From: JACTMZ01 sp044359955
Lineage (GTDB): Bacteria > Verrucomicrobiota > Verrucomicrobiia > Chthoniobacterales > JACTMZ01
Assembly (NCBI GenBank): GCA_044359955.1
Contig: JBIKLF010000002.1
Coordinates: 1 to 64,000 of the forward strand
Direction of reading: 5' to 3'
DNA length: 64,000 nucleotides
Made by a program: the position numbers and the translations under genes. Shown here in pieces: positions 25,884-34,741 of this stretch. Position 1 is the first letter of the stretch. Each line of letters starts with the position of its first letter. Below the pieces are notes generated by a model. It had not been told where the DNA came from. It searched no databases and saw only the letters and a list, made by a program, of their open reading frames with translations.

Positions 25884-25950
25884 GGTGGATCGCGCCGTCC
25901 CCGGCGCGATATTTCAGCGGGGAAATCGCGACGGGACATCGCGATCCACC
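25884..25950. repeat. Long imperfect hairpin repeat
   Basis: Outer arms GGTGGATCGCG (25884-25894) and CGCGATCCACC (25940-25950) enclose inner imperfect complementary segments, so the 67 bases can fold into one stem-loop. It lies downstream of the DUF4230-like gene and may act as a terminator or be a REP-type element. Confidence 0.6.
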
Positions 25951-26020
25951 GGTCGGAAACCCTTCGGGGCTTTTGTGATCAGCCCGCTTGGCGGACAGGG
26001 GCGAGGAAAGGATGGCGGAC

Positions 26021-26036
26021 TACCCTGCGGAGGGTA
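26021..26036. repeat. Palindrome TACCCT-N4-AGGGTA, copy 2
   Basis: Perfect 6-4-6 inverted repeat, spacer GCGG, ending 52 bases before the small lipoprotein start at 26088. Identical in all 16 bases to the copy at 28831. Confidence 0.75.
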
Positions 26037-26087
26037 TTGGCGGGGTTGGCAGGAACTGCGATAAGAACAGTGTCTAACCACCCATCT

Positions 26088-26426
26088 ATGAAATACATCA
26101 CCATGCTTGTTCTCCCGCTGCTTTGTGCGGGATGTCTTACCGCCGATGACATGCTCGCGCTGACCAACGCGGCTAATACTTCGGGGCGCCCGCAACCCGG
26201 ATACCGTCCGCCGGCTGGTGGACAGCAAAACTTCAACCAAGCGGTTTATGCCGACGGTTACCGCCGCGGTTATCGCGCGGGCTTCAATGACTCGTCCAAC
26301 GGCATGGGCTACCGCGCCGCGGCGAACTATGGCGCGAATCCGGTCATGGCCAGTGGCTTTTACAAGGGCTACGAGGAGGGATTCTACGAAGGCCGCCGCG
26401 GGATGAATTACGGTTGCAGTCTGTAA
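26088..26426 (+). CDS. Small lipoprotein, Tyr/Gly-rich
   Basis: 112-residue predicted lipoprotein with lipobox LCAGC at residues 12-16 following MKYITMLVLPL. The mature part is rich in Gly, Tyr, Arg and Asn, with repeated YxxGYRxG / GYEEGFYEG elements, a pattern seen in envelope proteins containing glycine-zipper-like or YGR repeats. Function unknown. It has its own upstream palindrome and a strong downstream terminator, so it is probably monocistronic. Confidence 0.75.
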   Translation: MKYITMLVLPLLCAGCLTADDMLALTNAANTSGRPQPGYRPPAGGQQNFNQAVYADGYRRGYRAGFNDSSNGMGYRAAANYGANPVMASGFYKGYEEGFYEGRRGMNYGCSL

Positions 26427-26452
26427 GAGCGGCGAAAATTCCAATTAGCGAA

Positions 26453-26477
26453 GGGCACGCGCGAGCGTGCCCTTTGT
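26453..26477 (+). terminator. Rho-independent terminator of the small lipoprotein gene
   Basis: GGGCACGC-GCGA-GCGTGCCC (26453-26472) forms a perfect 8-bp stem with a 4-base loop followed by TTTGT, 27 bases after the stop codon. Confidence 0.75.
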
Positions 26478-26580
26478 CTTGGCAGACTGCGGCGCGTCGG
26501 GGACGCCGCGCCCTCCCGCGGAATTTTGCGGCGATCGGGCCATCCCGGATCCACCTGAGGCGGGTCTATCCCCGGGCCCG

Positions 26581-28716
26581 TTATCCGCCCTCTTTTTTCT
26601 TTTTCCCGATGCCGCCGAAGAGGCGTTGGAAGATGTTCTTTTTCTTCACGGTGCCTTCGGCGTCGGCCGCCGGCTTGACCGTGGGTGCGGCCGCGGTGGT
26701 GCCGGAGCGCGAGGATCCTTCGCCCCCGGTGCCGCCTTCGCCGGGCGGAGCGTCCGCCAACGCGGCGGGGATGGCGCGGCCGAAATTGACGCTCGAGACG
26801 TAGCCGAAGCTGCCTTTGGCCGGCTCGAGGCTGGCGATCTCGAGCTTTTCGCCTTCTTCCATGGTGAAGATGTCGGCGAGAATTTTCGAGGCGATGGGGG
26901 CGGCGACACCGCCGCCGGAGGCGCCGCCGTTGACCATGACGCAGACCGCATAGCGTGGTTTGTCATAGGGCGCGAAGGAAATGAACCAGACGTGGTTGTC
27001 GGGAATGCCGCGGCGCCAAAATTGCGCGGTGCCGGTTTTGCCGGCGACATCGTAGTTCTTGATGCGGGCACCGGGGGCGGTGCCGCCACCGCGGTTGACC
27101 ACGTCCCAGAGTCCGCGTCGCACGGTGTCGAGGCCTTCGACCGTGAAGCCGTTTTCGAGAAGTTTGGCGCGGATGCGCACGGGTTCCTCCCGGATGACGG
27201 TGCCGTCGCGGGCCATGACTTTGTCGACGAGGCGCGGGTAGTAGCTGGTGCCCCAATTGCCCAGCGTGGCGGCGACCATGGCCATTTGCAGGGGGGTGGC
27301 GAGGACGAAGCCCTGGCCGATGGAGGTGTTGGCGGTCTGGCCGGTGGACCATTGTTCGCGCAGGTTTTGTTTGGTCAGCCAGTCCGGCCCGGGCAGGATG
27401 CCGGCGTATTCGCCGGCGATGGGGGCGCCGGATTTTTGTCCGAGCCCGAGCATTTGTCCGACGGCATTGATTTCCTCGATCCCGGCGTTATTGCCGTAGA
27501 GGCAGAAGAAGGAGTTGCAGGAGACGCGCAGGGCGGAGGTCAGGCCGATGCTGCCGTGCGTGCCGCTGCACTTGAGCATGTGTTTGCCGTATTTGACGCC
27601 GCCGGAACAGGTGAAGGAGCGTTCGCCGAGGCCTTGGCGCAGGCCGGCGAGGGCGGGGAGCACTTTGTAGGTCGAGCCGGGCGCGTAGGCGCTGGTCGCG
27701 CGGTTGAGCAGCGGGTTGGTCGCATCGGCGGCGAGCGCGTTCCAGTCGGCGGCGGCGATGGCGGGGATGAAGCTGTTCGGGTCGAACGAGGGGACGCTGG
27801 CCAGGGCGAGGATGTCGCCGCTGTGCGGATCGACCACGACGGCGGCGCCGCGGCGGACCACGCGGAGGGCTTTCTCGGCAATGTATTGGATGCGGGCGTC
27901 GATGGTGAGCTGGATGTTGTGGCCGGAGCGGGGTTCCTGACGTTCGATCTCGCCTTGGATTTTGCCCTTGGCATCGCGTTGCAGGATGCGGGCGCCGGCC
28001 TCGCCGCGGAGGTCGTCGTCCAGCAGAAGCTCGAGCTGGGCTTTGCCCTCCACGTCCGGCTGGTAAAAGGTGAAGCGGGCGGCCTCGTCTTTGTTGATTT
28101 CGTTGGGCACGCCGACGTAGCCGAGGAAGTGCGCGCCGAGGGCGCCGTAGGTGTAGCGCCGCACGGGGCGCACGGTGACATTGACCCCGGGCATGTCGAC
28201 CTGGTGCTCGGCGAAGCGGGCCATGGTCTCGTAATCGAGGTCCTCGATGTAGGTGAAAGGAACCTCGGTGTTGTTGCGGTAGTGGAGGCGGAGGCTGTTC
28301 GCGTTGTAGTCTTCCGCGATGCCGAGGTCGGCCAGACGTTTGATCACTGTCTCGTTGAGGATTTTGACGATGTCGGATTCGCTTTTTTCCGTCATCATTC
28401 CGCGCACCGTGGTCTGGTAGGTGCGCTGCGGGACGGAGCCGTGCTGTTCGCGGTAGGCGCGGACGATTTCGGGGAGGTAAAATTCGACCGCCATGCTCGA
28501 GCGGTTTTCGGCGAGCCGCACGCCATGGCGGTCGAGGATGTCGCCGCGCACGGAGGGCAGGCGGACGTTGACTTGCGAGTTGCTGCGGATGCGGGCGGTG
28601 TATTCCTCGCCCCGGGCCACTTGAACATACCAAAGGCGGCCGGTGAGCAGCAGCACGGCCGCGAGCATGAGGACGGCGAGCACGGCGATACGGAATTCTG
28701 GTGCGCGGCGAAGCAT
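26581..28716 (-). CDS. mrdA: Penicillin-binding protein 2, peptidoglycan D,D-transpeptidase
   Basis: Bitopic inner-membrane transpeptidase of the elongasome (class B PBP). The 711 residues have a membrane helix (about 9-29), the pedestal/dimerisation region with RLPSVRGDILDR near 51 and the catalytic domain with SxxK in APGSTYK (near 364), SxN in RVSCNSFF (near 417) and KTG in AGKTGTAQ (near 561). A Lys-rich C-terminal tail (FGGIGKKKKEGG) and Gly/Ser-rich linker are lineage features. The start at 28716 is the first ATG before the membrane helix. Usually next to mreC/D and rodA, here it stands alone. PBP2 versus PBP3 is decided by the long pedestal and the DILDR motif. Confidence 0.9.
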   Translation of the reverse strand: MLRRAPEFRIAVLAVLMLAAVLLLTGRLWYVQVARGEEYTARIRSNSQVNVRLPSVRGDILDRHGVRLAENRSSMAVEFYLPEIVRAYREQHGSVPQRTYQTTVRGMMTEKSESDIVKILNETVIKRLADLGIAEDYNANSLRLHYRNNTEVPFTYIEDLDYETMARFAEHQVDMPGVNVTVRPVRRYTYGALGAHFLGYVGVPNEINKDEAARFTFYQPDVEGKAQLELLLDDDLRGEAGARILQRDAKGKIQGEIERQEPRSGHNIQLTIDARIQYIAEKALRVVRRGAAVVVDPHSGDILALASVPSFDPNSFIPAIAAADWNALAADATNPLLNRATSAYAPGSTYKVLPALAGLRQGLGERSFTCSGGVKYGKHMLKCSGTHGSIGLTSALRVSCNSFFCLYGNNAGIEEINAVGQMLGLGQKSGAPIAGEYAGILPGPDWLTKQNLREQWSTGQTANTSIGQGFVLATPLQMAMVAATLGNWGTSYYPRLVDKVMARDGTVIREEPVRIRAKLLENGFTVEGLDTVRRGLWDVVNRGGGTAPGARIKNYDVAGKTGTAQFWRRGIPDNHVWFISFAPYDKPRYAVCVMVNGGASGGGVAAPIASKILADIFTMEEGEKLEIASLEPAKGSFGYVSSVNFGRAIPAALADAPPGEGGTGGEGSSRSGTTAAAPTVKPAADAEGTVKKKNIFQRLFGGIGKKKKEGG

Positions 28717-28830
28717 GGGCAGAAGGGGCAGTGGTAATTTTTGCCCAAACTTTCGCCGGTCGCAACCATGGGTTGCGCGGGATGGAAGATCGGGCTTTCC
28801 CACTATGGTCCGGCCGACCCGGCAAAGATA

Positions 28831-28846
28831 TACCCTGCGGAGGGTA
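28831..28846. repeat. Palindrome TACCCT-N4-AGGGTA, copy 3
   Basis: Perfect 6-4-6 inverted repeat, spacer GCGG, in the divergent region between mrdA (start 28716) and the small membrane protein (start 28885). Confidence 0.75.
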
Positions 28847-28884
28847 TTGCCCGGAAGGGTCCCTTGGACTATAAAACGCCCCCG

Positions 28885-29073
28885 ATGAGCGCAAACTCTT
28901 CCGAACTCGCGGGCTTGGACACCGCACAGCGCGACCGTCTGTTACGGCGTCTGGTTGGCTGCCTCGCGGTGGCCGCCTTCATGGCTTTCGGCTTGGCGAT
29001 TGCCACGTCGGTCTGGCAGCAGGCCGGCGGTGATATGGAACCGGTATCTTTGGCCCAAGACGTGCCCCGTTAG
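28885..29073 (+). CDS. Small single-pass membrane protein
   Basis: 62 residues: a charged N-terminus (about 1-22), one membrane helix (LVGCLAVAAFMAFGLAIAT, about 23-42) and a short polar tail. I do not recognise it. The same distance to an upstream TACCCT palindrome (39 bases) as at the lipoprotein and the tandem-domain gene supports that it is a real gene under the same kind of element. Frame open upstream to 28741. Confidence 0.5.
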   Translation: MSANSSELAGLDTAQRDRLLRRLVGCLAVAAFMAFGLAIATSVWQQAGGDMEPVSLAQDVPR

Positions 29074-29208
29074 CGTATTTTCGAAAGAAGCCCCACGCAG
29101 CCGAAGGCCGCAGCGCTCCGTGGTGGTGCGTTTTTCTGTGCGTTCCCAAGCCTCCTGAAAGACGCGCAGAAGCGCTCCGAGCAGCCGACCGGCCCGGCTT
29201 TTGCATTA

Positions 29209-29224
29209 TACCCTATAGAGGGTA
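29209..29224. repeat. Palindrome TACCCT-N4-AGGGTA, copy 4
   Basis: Perfect 6-4-6 inverted repeat, spacer ATAG, flanked by further complementary TAT bases (TATACCC...GGGTATA), ending 46 bases before the start at 29270. Confidence 0.75.
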
Positions 29225-29269
29225 TATACACCCGCGCGGAGACGGCTTATCGTTTTTTTTTCCAAAGCT

Positions 29270-30046
29270 ATGTCGACCACGCCTGCCCTCGAAAACACCC
29301 CCTATCCACCGCAACTTCCGACCGACTTTGCGGCGCACGACGGGGTCAGCGCGGAGGAGGGTATGGCTGAGTTGCAGCGCGTGTTGGACAGTGCGGACTT
29401 CCCCGCCACGCTGCGCAATCGCCGTTTTCTTTCTTTCGTCGTCGAACACTTCCTGCAAAGCGGTGGCAAGTCTCGAGTTCGCGCCTATGACGTGGCGACG
29501 GGGGTTTTCGGGCGTCCCGAGAGCTTCAACACGATACTCGATCCCATTGTGCGGATCGAAGCGGGCAAATTGCGGCGGGACTTGGAAACTTACTATCTGA
29601 AAAGCGGGCGACGGAATCCTTGGCGCATCGAGGTGCCCCGCGGCGGATACGATCCGGTGTTTTCGCGTCAGGAGGGGATCGGGTTTTCCGCGTCCTTCGT
29701 GCCTGCTTCGACCGGGGACCTTGCTCTTGATGGGGCGGCCGAGTTGCAGCGCGTGGTGTCCAGTGCCGACTTCCCGGCCACGCCGCGCAACCGCAAGTTT
29801 TTCGTTTATGTGGTGGAGAGAGAATTGGCCGGCCGGCCTGAGGAGAGCACGGCCCTGCTGGTGGCGACTCTTGTCTTCGGCCGGGGTGCTGATTTCGATA
29901 CGAACAACGACCCCATCGTGCGCATCGAGGCCAGCAAATTGCGGCGGGATCTGGAGACCTACTATTTGAAGAGCGGCCGCGCCAACCCGCTGCGCATTTC
30001 CCTGCCCAAGGGCGGTTACCGGCCGGTTTTCTCTTATCAGAGCTGA
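29270..30046 (+). CDS. Tandem duplicated DNA-binding-type domain protein
   Basis: 258 residues made of two copies (about 30-130 and 150-256) of one domain. Each copy runs ELQRV(L/V)xSADFPATxRNR, then VFGR...DPIVRIEAxKLRRDLETYYLKSG and ends LP(R/K)GGYxPVF. I know this domain as the N-terminal module of large TolB-like/TPR or cyclase-like regulators in Planctomycetes, Acidobacteria and Rhizobia, where it resembles a winged helix. Here there is no effector domain. The copies are nearly identical in places at DNA level, indicating a recent internal duplication. Possibly a stand-alone transcription regulator; its own promoter region has the 16-bp palindrome. Confidence 0.72.
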   Translation: MSTTPALENTPYPPQLPTDFAAHDGVSAEEGMAELQRVLDSADFPATLRNRRFLSFVVEHFLQSGGKSRVRAYDVATGVFGRPESFNTILDPIVRIEAGKLRRDLETYYLKSGRRNPWRIEVPRGGYDPVFSRQEGIGFSASFVPASTGDLALDGAAELQRVVSSADFPATPRNRKFFVYVVERELAGRPEESTALLVATLVFGRGADFDTNNDPIVRIEASKLRRDLETYYLKSGRANPLRISLPKGGYRPVFSYQS

Positions 30047-30142
30047 CCTGCGGCCGGCGGGGTCCAAAGGCCCCGGAAGTCCGTTTCTACCGCCCAGCCT
30101 TGCCCGCGCCCGGGGGTATCGGCTACCTTGAGGGGATATCTT

Positions 30143-31246
30143 ATGAGCAAAGAGGAGCAGTTCAAAGTGGCGGTGTTGGCCGGGGACGGGATCGGGCCGG
30201 AGGTGATGGCGGAGGCGCTGCGCGTTCTTGCCGCGGTGGCGGCCAAGTTTTCCATTCCTTACCAACTTCGCGAGGAGCGGGTGGGAGGGGCGGCGATCGA
30301 TGTGGACGGAGTGGCCTTGCCCGACCAGACGTTGCAAACCTGCAAGGAGTCCGATGCCATTTTGTTCGGTTCGGTCGGCGGTCCTAAATGGGAATCCCTG
30401 CCGCCCAACCAGCAACCGGAGCGGGCGGCCCTGCTCGCCCTGCGCAAGACCTTCGCCCTTTACGCCAACCTGCGGCCGGCCGTTTGCCTGCCGGAATTGA
30501 CCCATGCCTCACCGGTGCGCGAGTCCATCGTGCAGGGCGGGTTTGATGTTATTTTTGTGCGGGAGTTGACGGGCGGACTTTATTTCGGGGAACCGAAATA
30601 CATGAAGCATGAGAGCGGCGAGTGGTTCGCGGTCGACACGATGATTTATTGGGAGAGCGAGATCGAGCGCATCGCCCATGTCGCCTTCCAGACCGCGATG
30701 AAGCGCAACCGTCATGTCACGTCGATCGACAAAGCCAACGTCCTGCAGAACGGCATCCTCTGGCGCCAGACGGTCGACCGCGTGGCCAACGAATATCCGG
30801 AGGTCAAGTTGCGCCACCTCTACGTGGACAATGCCGCGATGCAACTCATCCGCAATCCGAAGGGCTTCGACGTCATTCTCGCGGAAAACCTTTTCGGCGA
30901 CATCCTGAGCGACGAGTTGGCCATGATTGCCGGTTCGCTCGGCATGCTGCCCAGTGCCAGCCTGGGGATTTCCAAAGGCAACGGCCGCTATTTCGGCATG
31001 TACGAACCGAGCGGCGGCACCGCCCCGGATATCGCCGGCCTGGGCATTGCCAACCCCATCGCGCAGATCCTTTCCGCCGCCATGATGCTCCGTTATTCGG
31101 CCGGACGCGAAGATGCGGCTTCCGCGATCGAAGCGGCCGTGCAGCGTGTCATCCGTTCCGGCCTGCGCACGAAAGACATTCATACCGAGGGCACGCAACT
31201 GGTCGGCACCACGGAGATGGGCCAGGCCATCGCCGCCGCGCTGTGA
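30143..31246 (+). CDS. leuB: 3-isopropylmalate dehydrogenase
   Basis: Leucine-pathway enzyme that oxidises and decarboxylates 3-isopropylmalate with NAD. The 367 residues cover the whole fold: AVLAGDGIGPEVMAEALRVL at the start, the substrate Arg block ALLALRKTFALYANLRP near 97-113, FVRELTGGLYFG near 141, and the signature LAENLFGDILSDELAMIAGS near 251-270 with its metal-binding Asp residues, and EPSGGTAPDIAG. A Shine-Dalgarno (GAGGGG) precedes the ATG at 30143, which decides it over an upstream in-frame codon. No other leu gene is in the window. Confidence 0.95.
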   Translation: MSKEEQFKVAVLAGDGIGPEVMAEALRVLAAVAAKFSIPYQLREERVGGAAIDVDGVALPDQTLQTCKESDAILFGSVGGPKWESLPPNQQPERAALLALRKTFALYANLRPAVCLPELTHASPVRESIVQGGFDVIFVRELTGGLYFGEPKYMKHESGEWFAVDTMIYWESEIERIAHVAFQTAMKRNRHVTSIDKANVLQNGILWRQTVDRVANEYPEVKLRHLYVDNAAMQLIRNPKGFDVILAENLFGDILSDELAMIAGSLGMLPSASLGISKGNGRYFGMYEPSGGTAPDIAGLGIANPIAQILSAAMMLRYSAGREDAASAIEAAVQRVIRSGLRTKDIHTEGTQLVGTTEMGQAIAAAL

Positions 31247-31298
31247 GGGTGCGAAATTCTTGGCTTGGCGCGGCTTTTGCCCGCACTATCCGCTGTCC

Positions 31299-31715
31299 GT
31301 GAACTTCCGCAAACAGGCCGTGCCCGAGCCCGGCGCGTTTCAGATCGCGCCGATGGTGGATATTGTCTTCCTCCTGCTCATCTTCTTCCTCGTCACCTGG
31401 AATTTCGCGCGTTACGAGACCGAGCTCGATGTCAAGGTGCCCACGGCGAAGGAGGGCAAGGAATCGCGGCGCGCGGTGGGCGAGGTCGTCATCAATGTCA
31501 AAGCCGACGGCACGATCATGATGAACCGCCGCGCATTGTCGGCGGAGGAACTGACCGCCACCTTGCGCAAAATTTCCGAGCTTTATCCCGATCAAGCGGT
31601 GGTCCTCCGCGGCGACCAATCGACCGACTACCGTCACATCGTGGCGGTGCTCGACATTTGCCGCACGGCCAACATCTGGAATGTCGCCTTCGCCACGGGG
31701 CGGCCCGAGTCATGA
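31299..31715 (+). CDS. exbD: ExbD/TolR-family biopolymer transport protein
   Basis: 138 residues, bitopic inner-membrane protein. N-terminal cytoplasmic segment, then the ExbD helix MVDIVFLLLIFFLVTW with the essential Asp (Asp23 or so), and a C-terminal periplasmic TolR-type domain. Such proteins transmit proton-motive force with ExbB/TolQ. No ExbB/TolQ gene is adjacent or in the window, which is unusual. GTG start at 31299; its stop overlaps the ATG of the TPR gene (ATGA), so the two are coupled. Confidence 0.85.
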   Translation: MNFRKQAVPEPGAFQIAPMVDIVFLLLIFFLVTWNFARYETELDVKVPTAKEGKESRRAVGEVVINVKADGTIMMNRRALSAEELTATLRKISELYPDQAVVLRGDQSTDYRHIVAVLDICRTANIWNVAFATGRPES

Positions 31716-34144
31716 CGCGATTCTTTCTCTTGTTCCTGCTCGTTCCCGCGTTGCTTCGCGCCCAGGAGAATGTCGAGGTCCGCGTGGCCGAGCCTGTCAC
31801 GGCCGCACCCGCACCCGCGCCCGAAGTGCGCCGGGCGGAACCGGTGGCCCCCGCCGGCGCGGCGACCGCTCTGCCGGCGGTTGATCCGACGGACGGCACC
31901 GAAGCCATCCGCGCGGCGCCATCCAATCTGGCCGATGACCCGGCGCGCCGCGCTTTCGAACAGGCCAACGCTTTCTACGGCCAGAAGATGCACGACCTCG
32001 CGGTGCCGAAGTATCAGGAGTTCCTGGCCACGGCGCCGCGCGGTATCGACCGACAGGCCGCGTGGTTCCGGCTCGGCGAATGCCGGCGCGCCGAGAAGCG
32101 CACGGCCGAGGCCGCGGCGGCTTACCGTCAGTTGCTCTCCGAATTCAACAGCGGCGAATTTCTCGGTCCGGCGGCCTACCGCCTCGGTGAAATACAATTC
32201 GGCGGACGCGACTTCGATGGTGCCGCCGCCTCGTTCCGCCTCGCCGCGCATCATGTGCGCGACGCGAAGTTGCGGTTGGCGGCAAAGTTTTTCGAAGGCC
32301 GCGCTTTGGAGGCGGCCAACCGCACGGCCGAGGCACTTTCCGCCTACCGCGAAGTGGCCGCGCAGAAGGAGAACAACCCTTACCGCGAGCGCGCCGTTTT
32401 CGATCTGGCCGAGGCGGACGCCCGCGCCGGTTTGACGGACACTGCGCTGCGCCAGTTGCGCGGTCTGGCCGAGACGGCGCAGAATCCGGTCATCCGCACC
32501 AGCGCGGCGGTCAAAGCCGGCCTGCTCGCCATCGATCAGCGCGACTTCGAGACGGCGCGTCCGTTGCTCGAGATGGGCGCCGCCAACCAGGAACTGGCCA
32601 ACTGGCGTGCGGCGGCGCAGGCCGGTTTGGTGCGGTTGGAATACGAATCGGAGAATTATCCCGCGGCCGCGAAGTTGGCCGATGAAATCCTTCCCCTGCT
32701 CCCGGCCGAGGCACAGCCCGATGTTCTCCTCCTCGCGGCCAATGCCCGCCGACAGATGGGTGAACAGGCCCGCGCCCTTGCCCTCTACGATCGCCTTGTC
32801 GTGGACTACCCCGGATCCACCGCCGCCCGCGACGCGGGCTTTCACCGTCTGGTCAGTCTCGTGGCCCAGCAAGACCCGCGCTCTCTCGCGCAAATCGAAG
32901 CCTTCCTGCAATCGTCCTCCTCCGAAGACCAGCGGGCCAAAGCCGAACTGCTCAAGGCCGAGTTGCTCTTCGGTCAGGACCGCTTCGCCGAGGCGGCCGA
33001 ACTTTACCGCAAGGCCTCCACCGCGCGCGGCACCGAACGTTACCGCCCCGATGCACTCTACAAACTTGCCTGGTGCCAACTGCAGGCCAAGGCCTACGAC
33101 GATGCGGTCGAAGTGCTCACCCGTTTTCTCCTGCAATACCCGCGCCACCCGCTCGCCGGTTCGGCTTACGCGCAGCGTGCGGTCGCCCAACTTGAAACCG
33201 GCGACCAGGTTGCGGCGTTGGCCGACTTTGAGGCGGTGATCGACCGCTACCGCGACGCGAAGGAACGGGAAGATGCCATGACGCAGCGTGCCCTCCTGCT
33301 GGGCAACCTGCAGCGGCCGGCCGAAATGGCGGCGGGCTTTGAACGGCTCCTGGCCGAATACCCCGGGACCAAAGCGGGCGCGCAGGCGCATTTCTGGATC
33401 GGTTACGCCGCGTCCGATGCCGGCCAACATCGCGAAGCCATTGCCCCGCTTGAAAAAGCGCGGGAGTTGGATCCCGGGAAATACGGCGAGCGCGCCACGC
33501 TGCGCTTGCTCCTCAGCCATTACCAACGGCAGGACCGCGCAGCAACCGGACGCGAGGCCAAAACCCTCGGGCCGGAGAAAGCACCCGCCGAAGTGCGCGA
33601 ATGGTTGGGGATGACGGCGCTGGACGCCGGCGACCACGCCACCGCGGCGGAGTTTCTCGCCCCGCTCGCCGGGCTGGACGGCGCCACGCCCGAATTGCGC
33701 ATGTCCTTGGCCCAAGCCCAACTCGGGGCCGGACAAAATGAAGCGGCCCGGGCCACGCTCGATAATCTCCTGCCCAAGGTCCACGAGCCCCGCGTCAAGG
33801 CCCGGGCCCATTTGATCATGGCCGACGTGCTCATCGCCTTGCGTGACGGAGCGGCGGCCAAGGCGCAGGCCGAGGAGGCGCAGCGTCTGCAACCCGAAGG
33901 ACGCCTCAATGCCGAGGCGCGACTGGCCAACGGACGCGCTTTGCTTGCCCAGGATAAATTCGACGATGCGGCCCGCGCCTTCATGGCTGTGGCCCTGCTT
34001 TATGACGAAAAAGACCTCACCCCGCAGGCGCTGGTGCTGGCCGAGCAGGCCTACCGCCAGGCCGACAACACGGGCGATGCGGATCGTGCGCGCGAGGAAT
34101 TGCAGCGGCGGTATCCGGATTTCAAACCGCCCGTCCCCTCCTGA
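31712..34144 (+). CDS. Long periplasmic TPR-repeat protein
   Basis: 810 residues with a signal peptide (MTRFFLLFLLVPALLRA) and then an Ala/Pro-rich spacer followed by about 18 TPR-like helical pairs spanning about 80-800. Repeats such as AAWFRLGECRRAEKRTAEAAAAYRQ and YKLAWCQLQAKAYDDAVEVL are typical. It likely forms a periplasmic superhelix binding other envelope proteins. Coupled to exbD by a 4-base overlap, so I infer it works with the ExbD-driven machine, much as YbgF works with Tol. Confidence 0.82.
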   Translation: MTRFFLLFLLVPALLRAQENVEVRVAEPVTAAPAPAPEVRRAEPVAPAGAATALPAVDPTDGTEAIRAAPSNLADDPARRAFEQANAFYGQKMHDLAVPKYQEFLATAPRGIDRQAAWFRLGECRRAEKRTAEAAAAYRQLLSEFNSGEFLGPAAYRLGEIQFGGRDFDGAAASFRLAAHHVRDAKLRLAAKFFEGRALEAANRTAEALSAYREVAAQKENNPYRERAVFDLAEADARAGLTDTALRQLRGLAETAQNPVIRTSAAVKAGLLAIDQRDFETARPLLEMGAANQELANWRAAAQAGLVRLEYESENYPAAAKLADEILPLLPAEAQPDVLLLAANARRQMGEQARALALYDRLVVDYPGSTAARDAGFHRLVSLVAQQDPRSLAQIEAFLQSSSSEDQRAKAELLKAELLFGQDRFAEAAELYRKASTARGTERYRPDALYKLAWCQLQAKAYDDAVEVLTRFLLQYPRHPLAGSAYAQRAVAQLETGDQVAALADFEAVIDRYRDAKEREDAMTQRALLLGNLQRPAEMAAGFERLLAEYPGTKAGAQAHFWIGYAASDAGQHREAIAPLEKARELDPGKYGERATLRLLLSHYQRQDRAATGREAKTLGPEKAPAEVREWLGMTALDAGDHATAAEFLAPLAGLDGATPELRMSLAQAQLGAGQNEAARATLDNLLPKVHEPRVKARAHLIMADVLIALRDGAAAKAQAEEAQRLQPEGRLNAEARLANGRALLAQDKFDDAARAFMAVALLYDEKDLTPQALVLAEQAYRQADNTGDADRAREELQRRYPDFKPPVPS

Positions 34145-34146
34145 TC

Positions 34147-34719
34147 ATGCCGCTCGAATTACCGGCGGGGGATTTCCGCGCGTTCATCTTCGATTGCGAC
34201 GGCACGTTGGCGGACAACATGCCTTTGCATTATGACGCGTGGCGCCGGGCCATGGAAGAGGTCGGCGGATCTTATCCGGAAGAACTTTTCTACGAATGGG
34301 GCGGGGTGCCCACCGCGGAGATCGTGCGCCGGCTCAATGCGAAGTTCGGCCTGGACCTGGAGATTGAGGCGGTGGTCCGGCGCAAGGAGCTTTACTACCG
34401 CGCTTCGATCCCGCAGGTGGAACCGAACCACGATGTGGTGGCCCTCGCCCGGGAATTTCACGGAAAAGTGCCCCTGGCCGTGGCGTCCGGCGGACACCGT
34501 GATCTGGTCGAACGGACTTTGCAGGCGCTGGAAATTCGCGGACTCTTCCAAGAGGTCATTGCCGCCGAGGACTACGCCCGCGGCAAACCGTTTCCCGACC
34601 CCTTCCTCACCGCCGCCGCGCGTCTCGGGGTCGCCCCGGAAGCGTGCCTGGTTTTCGAGGATACCGCCACGGGGACCGAAGCGGCCCGCGCCGCCGGGAT
34701 GGCGTGGGTGCTGGTGTGA
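34147..34719 (+). CDS. HAD-superfamily phosphatase, beta-phosphoglucomutase-like
   Basis: 190 residues of subfamily IA HAD fold. Motif I is FDCDGTLADN (Asp15/Asp17), motif II SGG near 117, motif III Lys in GKPFPDPFL and motif IV FEDTATG. A helical cap (about 25-90) has the arrangement of YcjU/GPH-type enzymes. Substrate unknown: probably a sugar phosphate or phosphoglycolate. It lies two bases after the TPR gene stop. Confidence 0.85.
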   Translation: MPLELPAGDFRAFIFDCDGTLADNMPLHYDAWRRAMEEVGGSYPEELFYEWGGVPTAEIVRRLNAKFGLDLEIEAVVRRKELYYRASIPQVEPNHDVVALAREFHGKVPLAVASGGHRDLVERTLQALEIRGLFQEVIAAEDYARGKPFPDPFLTAAARLGVAPEACLVFEDTATGTEAARAAGMAWVLV

Positions 34720-34741
34720 CGGGCGGTGGTGGGTTAGCTTT

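Noticed and set aside
26467..28737. A long open frame opposite mrdA
   Set aside because: It is a mirror frame produced by high GC in a strongly biased gene; the residues are Asp/Gly/His/Val-rich with no fold, and the PBP motifs lie on the other strand.
31634..33892. A long open frame opposite the TPR gene
   Set aside because: TPR periodicity is on the plus strand; the antisense product is low-complexity.
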